From assembly GCF_004366595.1 (NCBI RefSeq), contig NZ_SORE01000013.1:150803-214802 (forward strand): a DNA stretch of 64,000 bases. The letters run 5' to 3'. The notes beneath the pieces are model-generated. The model saw only the letters and a program-made list of their open reading frames with translations, ran no database searches and was not told the origin of the DNA. Shown here one piece after another: positions 25,282 to 34,981 of this stretch (positions are counted from its first letter, which is position 1; each line of letters starts with the position of its first letter). Both the position numbers and the translations under genes were made by a program. The stretch comes from Paraburkholderia rhizosphaerae (GTDB lineage Bacteria; Pseudomonadota; Gammaproteobacteria; Burkholderiales; Burkholderiaceae).

Positions 25282-28200
25282 GAGCAGGACCTCCCGAGGC
25301 AGATGCCGGGCTTGCCGCGCGCTTGTCGCGCGCGTGAATGAGGCTAAACACGATAGGAACGAAGAAAAGCGTCGCGGTGGTCGCGAAGAGCAGGCCGCCG
25401 ATCACCGCGCGGCCAAGCGGCGCGTTCTGCTCGCCGCCTTCGCCGAGCGCGAGCGCCATCGGCAGCATGCCGATGATCATCGCGAGCGCGGTCATCAGCA
25501 CCGGCCGGAAGCGCGTAAAGCCCGCTTCGATCGCCGCCTTGAGCGGATCGCCGTGTTCGGCGAGTCGCTCGCGGCAGAAGCTCACCACCAGAATCGAGTT
25601 CGCGGTCGCGACCCCCATGCACATGATCGCGCCGGTCAGCGCCGGCACCGACAGCGTGGTGTGCGTCGCGAACAGCATCCAGATAATGCCCGCGAGCGCC
25701 GCCGGCAACGCCGACACGATCACGAACGGATCGGCCCACGACTGGAAGTTCACGACGATCAGCAGATAGATCAGCACGACCGCGCCGAGCAGACCGAACA
25801 GCATGCCGCCGAACGCGCTGTTCATCGTCTGCACCTGACCGAGCAGCGCGACACTCGAGCCCTTCGGCAACAACTTCGCGTGCTGCGCGACGATCTTCTG
25901 GATATCGGACGCGACCGCGCCGAGGTCCCGGTCCTGCGTCGCCGCGTAGATCTCGACCATCGGCACGATGTTGTACTGGCTCACGACCGAGCTCGTCGCG
26001 GTGCGATCGAACGTCGCGAGACCGCCCAGTACCTGCGCGTTCAGCGGCGCACCCGCGGTGATCGGAATATTGCGCAGCGCGGACAGCGAGTCGAGCGTGT
26101 ATTGCGGCGTCTGCATCACGATCGGGTACGACACGCCGTTCGCATTGTTCAGCCAGTAGGTCGGCGCGACCTGGCTCGAACCGGCGAGGTTCACCACGAG
26201 GCTATTGGTCACATCGCGTTCGGTGATGTTCAGCAGCTGCGCGCGCGTGCGGTCGACGTTCACGTTGAAGGTCGGAATCTGCTGCGACTGCTGGATACGC
26301 GCGTCGACCACGCCCGGCACCTTGCGGATGTCGCGCAGCACCGCGTTCACATACGTATAGTTGCCCGCCAGATTGTTGCCGCGCACCTGCAGATCGATCG
26401 GCGCCGGAGAACCGAAGTTCAGAATCTGACTGATGATGTCCGCCGGCGGGAACGAGAACGTCTCGCCCGGATAGAGACGCGGCAGCAATTCGCGCATCCG
26501 CCGCACGTACTCGGCGGTCGGCGCGTGGCCTTCCTTCAGTTCGATCTGGATATCGCCGTCCTGCGAGCCGATCGTGCCGGTGTTGTTATACGCGGTGTTG
26601 ATACCGCTGACCGGCTGGCCAATGTTGTCCACCACCGTGCCCAATTCGTTCGGTGGAACGATCGTACGGACCGTGTTCTCGATGTTCGCGAAAATTTCCG
26701 AGGTCCGCTCGACCCGCGTGCCCACTGGCGCGCGTACGTGCATCAGGATCTGCCCGGCATCGACCGACGGGAAGAAGTTGCGGCCGAGAAACGGCACCAG
26801 CAGGAACGACAGCAAGACGAAGCACAGGAACAGGATGATGAACGGCCTGCGGCGCCCGAGCGCGAGGATCAGCAGACCGCGATAGCTCGCGCGCACCCGC
26901 TCGAAGCGTGTTTCGAAGCCTTTCTGAAAGCGCCCGAGCGGACCGGACGGCTTGTGTTCTTCGTCGAGGTTGTGCGGTTTGAGCAGATAGTTCGCCATCG
27001 TCGGCACAAGCGTACGCGACAGGATGAACGACGACACCATCGCAAAGATCACCGCTTCGGCCATCGGCACGAACAGGAAGCGCGCGACGCCGCTCAGGAA
27101 GAACATCGGCACGAACACAATACAGATACACAGCAGCGACACGAACGCCGGCGTGACGATCTGCGCGGCGCCGTCGAGAATCGCATCTTCAACGGGCTTG
27201 CCATGCTCGAGGTGCCAGTTGATGTTCTCGATGGTCACCGTCGCGTCGTCCACCAGAATGCCGACCGCGAGCGCGAGGCCGCCGAGCGTCATGATGTTCA
27301 GCGTTTCGCCGAGCGCCGACAGCGCGATGATCGACCCCAGGATGGACAACGGGATCGACGTCGCGATGATGACCGTCGAGCGCCAGCTGCCGAGGAACAG
27401 CAGAATCATCAGGCTCGTCAGCACCGCGGCGATCACCGCTTCGCGCGCCACACCGCTGACGGCCGCGCGCACGAACAGCGACTGGTCGCCGATCGGGTCG
27501 ATCTGCAGATTGTCCGGCAGCGCCGCGCGCGCATCGTCGACGTGCTGCTTGATGCCCGAAATGATCGCGAGCGTCGACACCGAGCCATTCTTCAGCACCG
27601 ACATCAGCACCGAGCGGTGGCCGTTCACGTGCACGATATTGGTTTGCGGCGGCGCGCCGTCACGCACGTTCGCGACATCGCGAATATAGACGGTCGTGCC
27701 GTTCACCGCCTTGACCGGCAGATCGCCGATGTCACGAATCACGGACGGCGCGTTGTTCAGCTGCAGCACGTATTCGTGGTCGCCCATCTTGGCGGTGCCG
27801 ACCGGCGTGGTCAGGTTCTGCGTCGCGAGCGCGTTCGCGACGTCCTGTGCGGACAAGCCGCGTGCCTGCAGCTTCGCCGGATCGACGTCGATCTGCACCT
27901 GGCGCGTCTTGCCGCCGAACGGATATGGAATGGACGCACCCGCGACCGTCACCAGTTGCGGACGCAACTGGTTCAGACCCAGGTCGCCGAGGTTCTGCTC
28001 GCTCAGGCCTTTACCCGATAGCGCAAGCTGGATGATCGGCACCGTCGACGCGTTGTAGTTCAGGATTAGCGGCGGCGTGGTGGCGGGCGGCAGCTGCTTT
28101 AACTGCGTCTGCGCGATGGCAGTGACCTGTGCGTTCGCGACGGCAATATTCACACCCGGCTGAAAAAACACCTTGATGACCGCGAACCCGTTGACCGACT

Positions 28201-28453
28201 GCGCTTCGATGTGTTCGACGTCGTTCACGGTGGTCGTAATCGAGCGTTCGAAGGTCGACGTGATGCGGCCGGCCATCTGATCCGGCGGCAGGCCCGTGTA
28301 CTGCCACACGATACTGATCACCGGGATGCGGATGTCGGGAAAGATGTCGGTTGGCGTCTTCAGCGCGGCCAGCGGCCCGATGATAAAAATGGCGATCGCC
28401 AGCACGACAAAGGTGTAGGGCCGCCTGAGGGCAATCTGTACCAGGCCAAGCAT
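25271..28453 (-). CDS. RND efflux inner-membrane permease (HAE1/MdtB-like)
   Basis: A 1060-residue proton-driven pump with the 12-helix RND architecture and two large periplasmic loops. The first helix follows LGLVQIALRRPYTFVVLAIA, TM4 holds the proton-relay aspartates (LAVGILVDDATVTIENI), and FGGMLFGLLGAVVLIYLLIVVNFQSW marks the second-half repeat. AGGAA lies six bases before the ATG. This permease-first order (permease, adaptor, channel) is the reverse of the classical acrAB order and resembles operons for organic-acid, copper/multidrug or solvent export; the substrate is unknown. No regulator lies next to it. Confidence 0.94.
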   Translation of the reverse strand: MLGLVQIALRRPYTFVVLAIAIFIIGPLAALKTPTDIFPDIRIPVISIVWQYTGLPPDQMAGRITSTFERSITTTVNDVEHIEAQSVNGFAVIKVFFQPGVNIAVANAQVTAIAQTQLKQLPPATTPPLILNYNASTVPIIQLALSGKGLSEQNLGDLGLNQLRPQLVTVAGASIPYPFGGKTRQVQIDVDPAKLQARGLSAQDVANALATQNLTTPVGTAKMGDHEYVLQLNNAPSVIRDIGDLPVKAVNGTTVYIRDVANVRDGAPPQTNIVHVNGHRSVLMSVLKNGSVSTLAIISGIKQHVDDARAALPDNLQIDPIGDQSLFVRAAVSGVAREAVIAAVLTSLMILLFLGSWRSTVIIATSIPLSILGSIIALSALGETLNIMTLGGLALAVGILVDDATVTIENINWHLEHGKPVEDAILDGAAQIVTPAFVSLLCICIVFVPMFFLSGVARFLFVPMAEAVIFAMVSSFILSRTLVPTMANYLLKPHNLDEEHKPSGPLGRFQKGFETRFERVRASYRGLLILALGRRRPFIILFLCFVLLSFLLVPFLGRNFFPSVDAGQILMHVRAPVGTRVERTSEIFANIENTVRTIVPPNELGTVVDNIGQPVSGINTAYNNTGTIGSQDGDIQIELKEGHAPTAEYVRRMRELLPRLYPGETFSFPPADIISQILNFGSPAPIDLQVRGNNLAGNYTYVNAVLRDIRKVPGVVDARIQQSQQIPTFNVNVDRTRAQLLNITERDVTNSLVVNLAGSSQVAPTYWLNNANGVSYPIVMQTPQYTLDSLSALRNIPITAGAPLNAQVLGGLATFDRTATSSVVSQYNIVPMVEIYAATQDRDLGAVASDIQKIVAQHAKLLPKGSSVALLGQVQTMNSAFGGMLFGLLGAVVLIYLLIVVNFQSWADPFVIVSALPAALAGIIWMLFATHTTLSVPALTGAIMCMGVATANSILVVSFCRERLAEHGDPLKAAIEAGFTRFRPVLMTALAMIIGMLPMALALGEGGEQNAPLGRAVIGGLLFATTATLFFVPIVFSLIHARDKRAASPASASGGPAHVV

Positions 28454-29331
28454 GAGTATTCCTGGGTGGAGCGGTTACAGGGAGAAGCGCTCGATAACCA
28501 TTGCAATGCCGCAACACGGCGCGCGGCATCACTACGGTCCGTCGCAACGCCGGAAAACACGACGCCGCGCCGCATGTTCATCACTGCGGCGCGGACAGAT
28601 CGATGTCGGCATCGTGCGGTCATCGGGTGGACAGTGACCGTTGAACGCAGGCGCGGGGTGGTGCGCTTCACTTTCTTCGAAACGGACCGCGAGTACAGGC
28701 CGTTCCCAGTCTCACTACAGATAAAGGACTGGCGACAAATTCTTACCTTATCCTTTCCGCGAAATAAACAAATCATTACGCGACTGGCGTGCTATGCGCC
28801 GTGCGAACGCGACACGCATCAACGAATTAAGCGGGAATGTACACAAACGCCAAAAGTCTTGCACGACGAGCCATTCCGCCCGTCACTGCGAAAGATGCTA
28901 CTGCAACCAGATTTCACCCGTGGCAAGCGAAGCACAAACGTCCGCGGGACCACCGTTATTCCCGATAGAACAGGCGCTTGCGCGAACTTCGCAGGCCGCG
29001 CACGCCACCCTATTGCGTGCCGATCCGTTAACAGAGTTTTTTTATTACCGTTTATTTTTTCTGCCCGGCGGCGGACCTCGAAGGCCCGCAGCGCGCGTCG
29101 TATTGAATCTGTATGGCGCGTACCAGATAAATGAAAACGAAATGATTCGAAAGGCTTTAGAAACTTTTACGTCTCTAAAACTTAATAAGGCGGTGTTTCA
29201 ATTCGCGCTGTCTCATCGGATCGGTCCGCAGGCCTGCGACTGTGCCAACGCAACAAAAAAGAATCCCAGTTCGAACCACACGCAGATGGATGAACTGGAA
29301 CAGCGACGTTGAAAATTGGAGCCCCCCTTCT
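28454..29331. other. Long divergent intergenic region, 878 bp, partly AT-rich
   Basis: This separates the RND operon from the phosphoesterase gene. About 28700-29230 has lower GC than the surroundings, with a T-rich run near 29038-29058 and A/T-rich sequence at 29125-29190. Open frames here (for example 28794-29312) have no recognisable product or binding site. It probably contains both promoters and a long phosphoesterase leader; I cannot exclude a small RNA. Confidence 0.5.
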
Positions 29332-31212
29332 ATGTTTCGCAAAGCGATCCTACCCCTGTCGTTAACGGCGGCGCTGCTCGCGCTCGGCGCGTGCGGCAAC
29401 GACAACAACAACAGCAATCCGTCAACGCCCGCCGCCCAGGTCAGCCAGCAGGACGCGCTGCCGACGGCGACGCCGATCAAGCACCTCGTGGTGATCTTCG
29501 GCGAGAACGTGTCGTTCGATCACTACTTCGCGACGTACCCGAATTCCCAAAACGCCGCTGGTGAACCGCAAGTAGCAGCGGCCGCGAACACGCAGACGGA
29601 CATCAACACGCTGCAGCATGCAGGATTGCTGGCCCCGAACAATCCGAACGGCAGCGCCACTTCGCCGAACGTCGCTGCGGCTACGGTCAATGGCGTGGCG
29701 ACCATGCCGCCTAACGTCGGCGGCGTCGCGCTGAGCACCACGTCGTCGCAACCGTTCCGTCTCGACCGCACGCAAGCGAACACGAAGAGCCAGAACCACA
29801 GCTACGGTCCTGAGCAGCTCGCCACTGACGCCGGGAAAATGGACGCGTTCCCGCTCTTCACGTCGGCAGGCAGCGTCGTCACCGGCAGCTCGGGCCAGTT
29901 CGGCTCCGCCGCGCAGGTGCTCGGCTTCTTCGACGGCAACACCGTCACCGGGTACTGGAACTATGCGCAGAACTTCGCGATGAGCGACAACGCCTGGACC
30001 GACACGTTCGGCCCGTCGACGCCGGGTGCGATTGCAGTGGTGTCCGGCCAGAACAATGGTGTCAACCTGTTCAAGACGACGTCCACAACGGACACGAGCC
30101 TCGGCAGCCAGGTCACGACCACCACGTCGCCATCGGGCAACGCGATTCCGGATGGCCAGGGCGGCTTCTCGCTGATCGGCGACCTTGACCCGGCCGGCGA
30201 CGCCTGTACGAACCAGGCCAACAGCGTGGGCTCGACCGTGATGCAGTTCTCGTCGAAGGTGAAGAACATCGGCGACCTGCTGAACGCGAAGAACATCACG
30301 TGGGGCGGCTTCATGGGCGGCTTCAACCTCGCCACTGTGAACCCGAACGGCACGACCGGCTGCAAGCGCTCGACGTTCTCGTCGGTGCTCAACAGCGCGC
30401 CGACCGACTACGTGCAGCACCACGCATGGTTCCAGTACTTCCCGTCGACCGCGAACCTGACGCACCAGCGTCCGTCCTCGCCCACGATGATCGGCTTTAC
30501 CGAGCCGACGCTCGACGCGGCGAACTCGACCACCCCGGTTCATCACCAGTACGACATGGATGACTTCTTCTCAGCTGTCACGGCGGGCAACTTCCCGTCG
30601 GTCAGCTTCCTGAAGGCGCCGGCAATCGGCGACGGCCACCCGGGCAACTCGGACCCACTCGACGAGCAGCAGTTCGTCGTGAAGGTGATCAACTTCCTGC
30701 AGCAGCAGCCGGACTGGAAGAACACCGCCGTGGTTATCGCGTACGACGACTCGGACGGCTGGTATGACCATACGGTGCCGAACATCCTGCACTCGTCGTC
30801 CGATACGACGCTCACGATCACCGCAAGCAACAGCTCCGCGAGCCCCAAGCCGGTCTTTCAGGGCGCCGACCAGTTGAGCGGTCCTGGCCAGTGTACCGGC
30901 CCGAACGCGACGCCGACGATGGGCGTGAACGGTAACGTCGTGAACGGCCGTTGTGGACCGGGAACGCGCGTGCCGTTCCTGCTGATCTCGCCGTGGGCAA
31001 AGGCAAACTTCGTTGACCACACGCAGATTTCGCAGGCGTCCGTTGTGAAGTTCATCGAAGACAACTGGCTCGGCGGTACGCGTCTTGGCAACGCTTCGTT
31101 CGATGCAAGCGCGGGCGACATCCGCAGCATGCTGAACACGACGGGCACCAACCCGACGCTGTTCCTCGACGAGAACTTCGGCACGAAGCTCGCTGCTGCG
31201 CCGACGAACTGA
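29332..31212 (+). CDS. Secreted phosphoesterase, phospholipase C / AcpA-type lipoprotein
   Basis: A 626-residue member of the phosphoesterase family that includes non-haemolytic phospholipase C and the Francisella acid phosphatase AcpA. Its N-terminus is a lipoprotein signal (SLTAALLALGACGNDN, lipidation at the Cys), followed by an Asn-rich spacer and the first catalytic block HLVVIFGENVSFDHYFATYP. Later metal/active-site blocks include TWGGFMGGFN, the HQYDMDDFF region, VVIAYDDSDGWYDH and RVPFLLISPWAK. It is expected at the cell surface or periplasm. The ATG at 29332 follows GGAG by ten bases. A strong terminator follows, then a cytochrome c peroxidase. Confidence 0.9.
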   Translation: MFRKAILPLSLTAALLALGACGNDNNNSNPSTPAAQVSQQDALPTATPIKHLVVIFGENVSFDHYFATYPNSQNAAGEPQVAAAANTQTDINTLQHAGLLAPNNPNGSATSPNVAAATVNGVATMPPNVGGVALSTTSSQPFRLDRTQANTKSQNHSYGPEQLATDAGKMDAFPLFTSAGSVVTGSSGQFGSAAQVLGFFDGNTVTGYWNYAQNFAMSDNAWTDTFGPSTPGAIAVVSGQNNGVNLFKTTSTTDTSLGSQVTTTTSPSGNAIPDGQGGFSLIGDLDPAGDACTNQANSVGSTVMQFSSKVKNIGDLLNAKNITWGGFMGGFNLATVNPNGTTGCKRSTFSSVLNSAPTDYVQHHAWFQYFPSTANLTHQRPSSPTMIGFTEPTLDAANSTTPVHHQYDMDDFFSAVTAGNFPSVSFLKAPAIGDGHPGNSDPLDEQQFVVKVINFLQQQPDWKNTAVVIAYDDSDGWYDHTVPNILHSSSDTTLTITASNSSASPKPVFQGADQLSGPGQCTGPNATPTMGVNGNVVNGRCGPGTRVPFLLISPWAKANFVDHTQISQASVVKFIEDNWLGGTRLGNASFDASAGDIRSMLNTTGTNPTLFLDENFGTKLAAAPTN

Positions 31213-31318
31213 TCTGCAGTGTGAATGTGAAATGCGCTTTCTGCCCCATGCGGCGCCGGGTACCGGTGATCGCCGCATCCGTGGTGGCACCCGGCGGGAA
31301 GCGCTGCAAGTCGTAACC

Positions 31319-31359
31319 GTGTCGAGCCAGTACTTCATGTGCTGGCTCGACATTTTTTT
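31319..31359 (+). terminator. Rho-independent terminator after the phosphoesterase gene
   Basis: The arm at 31321-31330 (GTCGAGCCAG) pairs perfectly with 31342-31351 (CTGGCTCGAC), extendable by three more base pairs with one wobble, and is followed by seven T residues. This is one of the clearest terminators in the window and separates the phosphoesterase from the peroxidase. Confidence 0.93.
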
Positions 31360-31391
31360 GCTTTTCTGCGTTTCCAACTGTCTAGATCGCC

Positions 31392-32822
31392 ATGAGTCTT
31401 CATCCGAACACCCTGCCCGCCGGCAAAGATGCGAAGCCCGGCACCGCTAAACGATCGCTCAAGCGGATTGTGGGCTGGACGCTCGCCGCCGTCGTGGCCG
31501 GATGCGTCGCGTTCGCCGCTTATGCGGCGATCTATCCGGAACGGATGCCGCTCGTGATCGGCACCGTCGTCGAAGACGTCACCGGTGCGAATCCACGGCC
31601 AGTCCATCTGGTTCTGCCGCCTCAAGCGCCACTGAGCGCCGTCGCGCAACTGGGCCGCGAGATTTTCTACGACACGTCGCTGTCGGCATCGGGCAAGCAG
31701 TCGTGCGCGTCGTGCCATAGCCCACAACACGCGTATGGACCGCCGAACAATCTCGAAGTGCAACTTGGCGGACCGCATATGAACGAAGCGGGCTATCGGC
31801 CGCCGCCCTCGCTCACCTATCTGTACCGTCAGGCGCCGTTCAGCATCGGCCCCGACCAGAACGACATGGACACCGCGCCGGTCTCGCTGCAGGATCTCGC
31901 GGCAAGCGCCGCAGGCGTGCAGCGCGCGGTGAAGACCGCCGGCGTCGCGCCGGCCGCGCCGGCGATGGTGCCGCAAGGCGGTCTCTTCTGGGACGGCCGC
32001 GCGAGCACACTGCAGGACCAGGCGATCGGCCCGATGCTCAACCCGGTCGAAATGGCCAATGCGAGCGTCGCGGACGTCGCGCACAAGCTCGTCGCGACGA
32101 AGTACCTCGATCAGTTCAAGCTGCTGTTCGGCGATTCAATCGCGTACCGTCCGGAACTGCTGGTGTCGGAGGCGATGTTCGCGGTGGGCCGCTATCAGTA
32201 TGAAGACGCGTCGTTCCACCCGTTCACGAGCAAGTACGACTACTGGCTGCAAGGCAAGGCGCGCCTCACGCAAGCGGAACTGCACGGCCTGCGTCTGTTC
32301 AATGACCCGGACAAGGCGAACTGCGCGGGCTGCCACCTGAGCAAGCCGACCGCCGACGGCCTGCCGCCGCTGTTCACCGATACGCAATACGAAGCGCTCG
32401 GCGTGCCGCGCAACCCGCGCCTGCCGCAGAACAAAGACCCGAAGTTCTATGACATGGGTGTCTGCGGCCCCTTCCGCACCGATGTGAAGGATCTCACGCA
32501 ATACTGCGGAATGTTCCTCACGCCGACGCTGCGCAACGTCGCGACGCGCCATGTGTTCTTTCACAATGGTGTCTATCACGACCTGCAGCATGTGATGGAC
32601 TTCTATAACCTGCGCAACACGAACCCGGACAAGATCTATCCGAAGAACGCGTCGGGCAAGGTCGAACAGTACGATGATCTGCCGGCGCAGTACCACGCGA
32701 ATATCGACGTCGCCGACGCGCCGTTCGACCGCAAGCCCGGTGACAAGCCCGCGATGACCGATAGCGAGATTCAGGACATCATCGCGTTCATCAATACGCT
32801 CAGCGACGGATACAAGCCTTAA
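31392..32822 (+). CDS. Di-haem cytochrome c peroxidase (CcpA/MauG family)
   Basis: A 476-residue periplasmic or membrane-anchored di-haem protein. An N-terminal hydrophobic helix (about 26-48) probably stays as an anchor. Two c-type haem sites are present: CASCH (105-109) and CAGCH (311-315). Segments LGREIFYDTSLSASGKQSCASCH and GGLFWDGRA are typical of bacterial cytochrome c peroxidase. The family reduces hydrogen peroxide, or in MauG-like members carries out other oxidations. It follows the phosphoesterase after a terminator, so expression may be independent. No obvious ribosome binding site before the ATG. Confidence 0.92.
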   Translation: MSLHPNTLPAGKDAKPGTAKRSLKRIVGWTLAAVVAGCVAFAAYAAIYPERMPLVIGTVVEDVTGANPRPVHLVLPPQAPLSAVAQLGREIFYDTSLSASGKQSCASCHSPQHAYGPPNNLEVQLGGPHMNEAGYRPPPSLTYLYRQAPFSIGPDQNDMDTAPVSLQDLAASAAGVQRAVKTAGVAPAAPAMVPQGGLFWDGRASTLQDQAIGPMLNPVEMANASVADVAHKLVATKYLDQFKLLFGDSIAYRPELLVSEAMFAVGRYQYEDASFHPFTSKYDYWLQGKARLTQAELHGLRLFNDPDKANCAGCHLSKPTADGLPPLFTDTQYEALGVPRNPRLPQNKDPKFYDMGVCGPFRTDVKDLTQYCGMFLTPTLRNVATRHVFFHNGVYHDLQHVMDFYNLRNTNPDKIYPKNASGKVEQYDDLPAQYHANIDVADAPFDRKPGDKPAMTDSEIQDIIAFINTLSDGYKP

Positions 32823-32999
32823 CACGACGGATCGCGCAGTACGACCCGCGCGTCGCCCGCGGATGGCGGCGCTTCTCGACAAAGCGCCGGCGTTTGCGCT
32901 GGTAGCGTCAGCTGAGCGGCAGCCGTTGAACAAAAGTGAAAATCGCGCCGCGCCGCATCTGCGCTCGTGCGCCGCTCATGCAAACGCGAACGCGAACGC

Positions 33000-33443
33000 T
33001 CAAGCCGACGTAAATCGCGCCTGAACCCCGCTGTGCGGTGCGTCGTTGAGCACCGTCGCGAGAATCATCGCACTCGCGTTGAGCGGCGCCGGGCGGCCGC
33101 GGCGCGGCTTGAACACCGCGTCGCCGACCTGGATCGCCCGCCCGCTCATCGCGCACACGCCATTCACCCGGGCGCGCGCCGCGTGCCACAACTGATCGCC
33201 ATACGAGCAGTGCGTCGCGTCGCGCCATGCGATCGTCGCGGTCGCGGAAGTCGGCCGCTCGATCAGACAGACCTGCGCGTCGAAACGCTCGCCTGCCATC
33301 GGCAGCCGGCAGTTCCTGCGCTCGAACTGAACGTGCAGCGCCGCGAGCCGCGTCACCGCCGGGTCGACGCGACCCGACATCAAAGAGAGCAAACCGATGG
33401 TTTGCCGCCACGGATCGCACATATTCGCCATCTTGGCCAGCAT
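33000..33443 (-). CDS. DUF3331 protein
   Basis: A 147-residue soluble protein matching DUF3331, a family I know mainly from Burkholderia and relatives. Characteristic elements are ATIAWRDATHCSYGDQLW, CAMSGRAIQVGDAVFKPRRGRPAPLNASAMIL. The CxxSG..I..GD..F.P pattern resembles a small zinc-binding or beta-barrel module, but only two cysteines are seen there, and function is unknown. It lies 28 bp downstream of a small ORF and an AraC regulator on the same strand, consistent with one transcript. Confidence 0.82.
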   Translation of the reverse strand: MLAKMANMCDPWRQTIGLLSLMSGRVDPAVTRLAALHVQFERRNCRLPMAGERFDAQVCLIERPTSATATIAWRDATHCSYGDQLWHAARARVNGVCAMSGRAIQVGDAVFKPRRGRPAPLNASAMILATVLNDAPHSGVQARFTSA

Positions 33444-33471
33444 GGATCACCTCGTCGTCAGGAAGTGCAGC

Positions 33472-33660
33472 TCAACCCGCCTTGCGCCGCCCGCCGACGA
33501 CGCACCAGTTCAGAATCTGCGCGTGCCGGCGCGCGGCGATGCGCGGCGGCAGCGTATAGGGCTGCGGTAGCGCCGGTGCAGCCGGTTTGCGATAGACGAT
33601 CGGCCGCGCGGGCGCCAGCAGCGCGCCGACGACGGCAGCGGATGATTCAGGTTTGCTCAT
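33472..33660 (-). CDS. Small hypothetical protein between AraC and DUF3331 genes
   Basis: A 62-residue-class ORF starting MSKPESSAAVVGALL at 33660, with GGAG nine bases upstream. It is rich in Ala, Pro and Arg, and ends RRHAQILNWCVVGGRRKAG. I do not recognise it. The C-terminal LNWCVVGG is the only part that looks conserved-like. Position between two same-strand genes with short gaps (28 and 48 bp) supports it being translated. Confidence 0.5.
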   Translation of the reverse strand: MSKPESSAAVVGALLAPARPIVYRKPAAPALPQPYTLPPRIAARRHAQILNWCVVGGRRKAG

Positions 33661-33708
33661 TGTTCTCATCTCCGTGATTTCTTCGTACCGCCGGTCAACC
33701 AAACCGGC

Positions 33709-34671
33709 TCACTGATGACTGACGTTCGTCTTGACCTTCCAGCAATACGGCGTATCGCCGACGAACCGTTTGAAAACAGCGGTGAAATGCGACTGCGAAC
33801 GAAACCCGCAGCTCAGCGCGACATCCAGCATGCTGTGCTTCGAGCGCGTCAATAGCTGTTGCGCGTGCTCGATCCGGCGGCGCAGCAGGTATTCATGCGG
33901 GCGCAAGCCGGTCGCGCGACGGAACTGCGCGGCGAAATGCATGCGCGTGAGCCCCGCGCTTTGCGCCATATCGGCAAGACCGATCGAATCGGACAAATGC
34001 GCGTCGATAAAATCGATCGTGCGGCGCATGCGCCACTGCGGCAGCGCCGCCGCTTCACGCGTCTGACGCGCGGCCGCCGTGAAGTAGCGCGACACGAGCC
34101 GCGACACGATCGCCACGCACACACTGTCGGTAAACAGCTTGCCTGCCGATGCGTCGGTCGAATGCGACACGGCCAGCGCCTGCGCAAGACGCTCGAGCGT
34201 CGGATCGCGCTGGATGCGCGGATCGTCGAGCACGATTTCCCCCGCGTGCGCCTGGCCGAACAGGTCTTCGAAGCATTCGGCCAGCGCCTGCTGCGAGACG
34301 AACAGGTGCAGCGCGTCGGCGGGAGACTCGAAACGCACGCTGACCGGCACTGCGGGCGCGGTGACCTGTACCGCACCCGCGGTCACGCGGCCTGACACGA
34401 TCGTGCGTCCGCCATGCTCGAAAGTGAGCGACGTGCATTTCAGGTTCAGTCCGATACAGTGATAGCCGGCGTGGCCCTCGTGCGACGCCTCGAATTCCCC
34501 GGACTCATTGCGGGTCCAGCGCGCGACGGTCATTTCGCCATAGGGCAGCGGATCGTGAGTCTCATCGACCACGGGATAGCGCCAGTGATGCTCGCAATGG
34601 ATCGGGTTGCCGTTTATTTTGCGCACGGCGTCCGTGGCGATTTCAGTTTGAATAGTCGACAAGGCAATCAT
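33709..34671 (-). CDS. AraC-family transcriptional regulator
   Basis: A 320-residue regulator with an N-terminal cupin-like sensing region and a C-terminal AraC DNA-binding domain: two helix-turn-helix units in DSIGLADMAQSAGLTRMHFAAQFRRATG and HSMLDVALSCGFRSQSHFTAVFKRFVGDTP. I use the ATG at 34671 (MIALSTIQTE); an upstream TTG at 34716 also keeps the frame but lacks support. The sensing half includes GYHCIGLNLKCTSLTFEHGGR, found in many AraC proteins of Burkholderiaceae. Targets may be the two small genes downstream or itself; effector unknown. Confidence 0.9.
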   Translation of the reverse strand: MIALSTIQTEIATDAVRKINGNPIHCEHHWRYPVVDETHDPLPYGEMTVARWTRNESGEFEASHEGHAGYHCIGLNLKCTSLTFEHGGRTIVSGRVTAGAVQVTAPAVPVSVRFESPADALHLFVSQQALAECFEDLFGQAHAGEIVLDDPRIQRDPTLERLAQALAVSHSTDASAGKLFTDSVCVAIVSRLVSRYFTAAARQTREAAALPQWRMRRTIDFIDAHLSDSIGLADMAQSAGLTRMHFAAQFRRATGLRPHEYLLRRRIEHAQQLLTRSKHSMLDVALSCGFRSQSHFTAVFKRFVGDTPYCWKVKTNVSHQ

Positions 34672-34981
34672 GAGCGGCCTGCTCGAAGTGGGTGTCAAGC
34701 GATGCGGGAACGTCAATCCCCGCGCTCACTCAAAGTTATCCGAACCGACACCGCCGAACTAGCCCTACAAAGGATTGACACGAGCCACTGTTGGTTTGCC
34801 CGACTCATCTGCAGGTTTAGTTTTCTAAACCAATTCGTGTACTGCGCGCATGCGGATTAGCCGCTGCCGGTAGTCGAAGCGCTCCAGCCGTTATCCGCGA
34901 CTAGCCGCGCGGAGCGGCGGCGCAAGGCCGTTAGTGCGCCGTCTCCGGTCCCCCAAATCCCCCGCCGTGACCCGCATCGCG
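34672..34981. other. Intergenic region upstream of the AraC gene
   Basis: These 310 bp separate the AraC start from the stop of the H-NS-type gene. The segment 34790-34855 is AT-richer and is the likely AraC promoter region. No RNA gene or clear hairpin seen. Confidence 0.4.

Noticed and set aside
25070..28021. 983-codon open frame on the plus strand inside the RND permease region
   Set aside because: It mirrors the permease gene on the opposite strand; its product is Arg/His-rich nonsense produced by GC-rich codons, with no family features.
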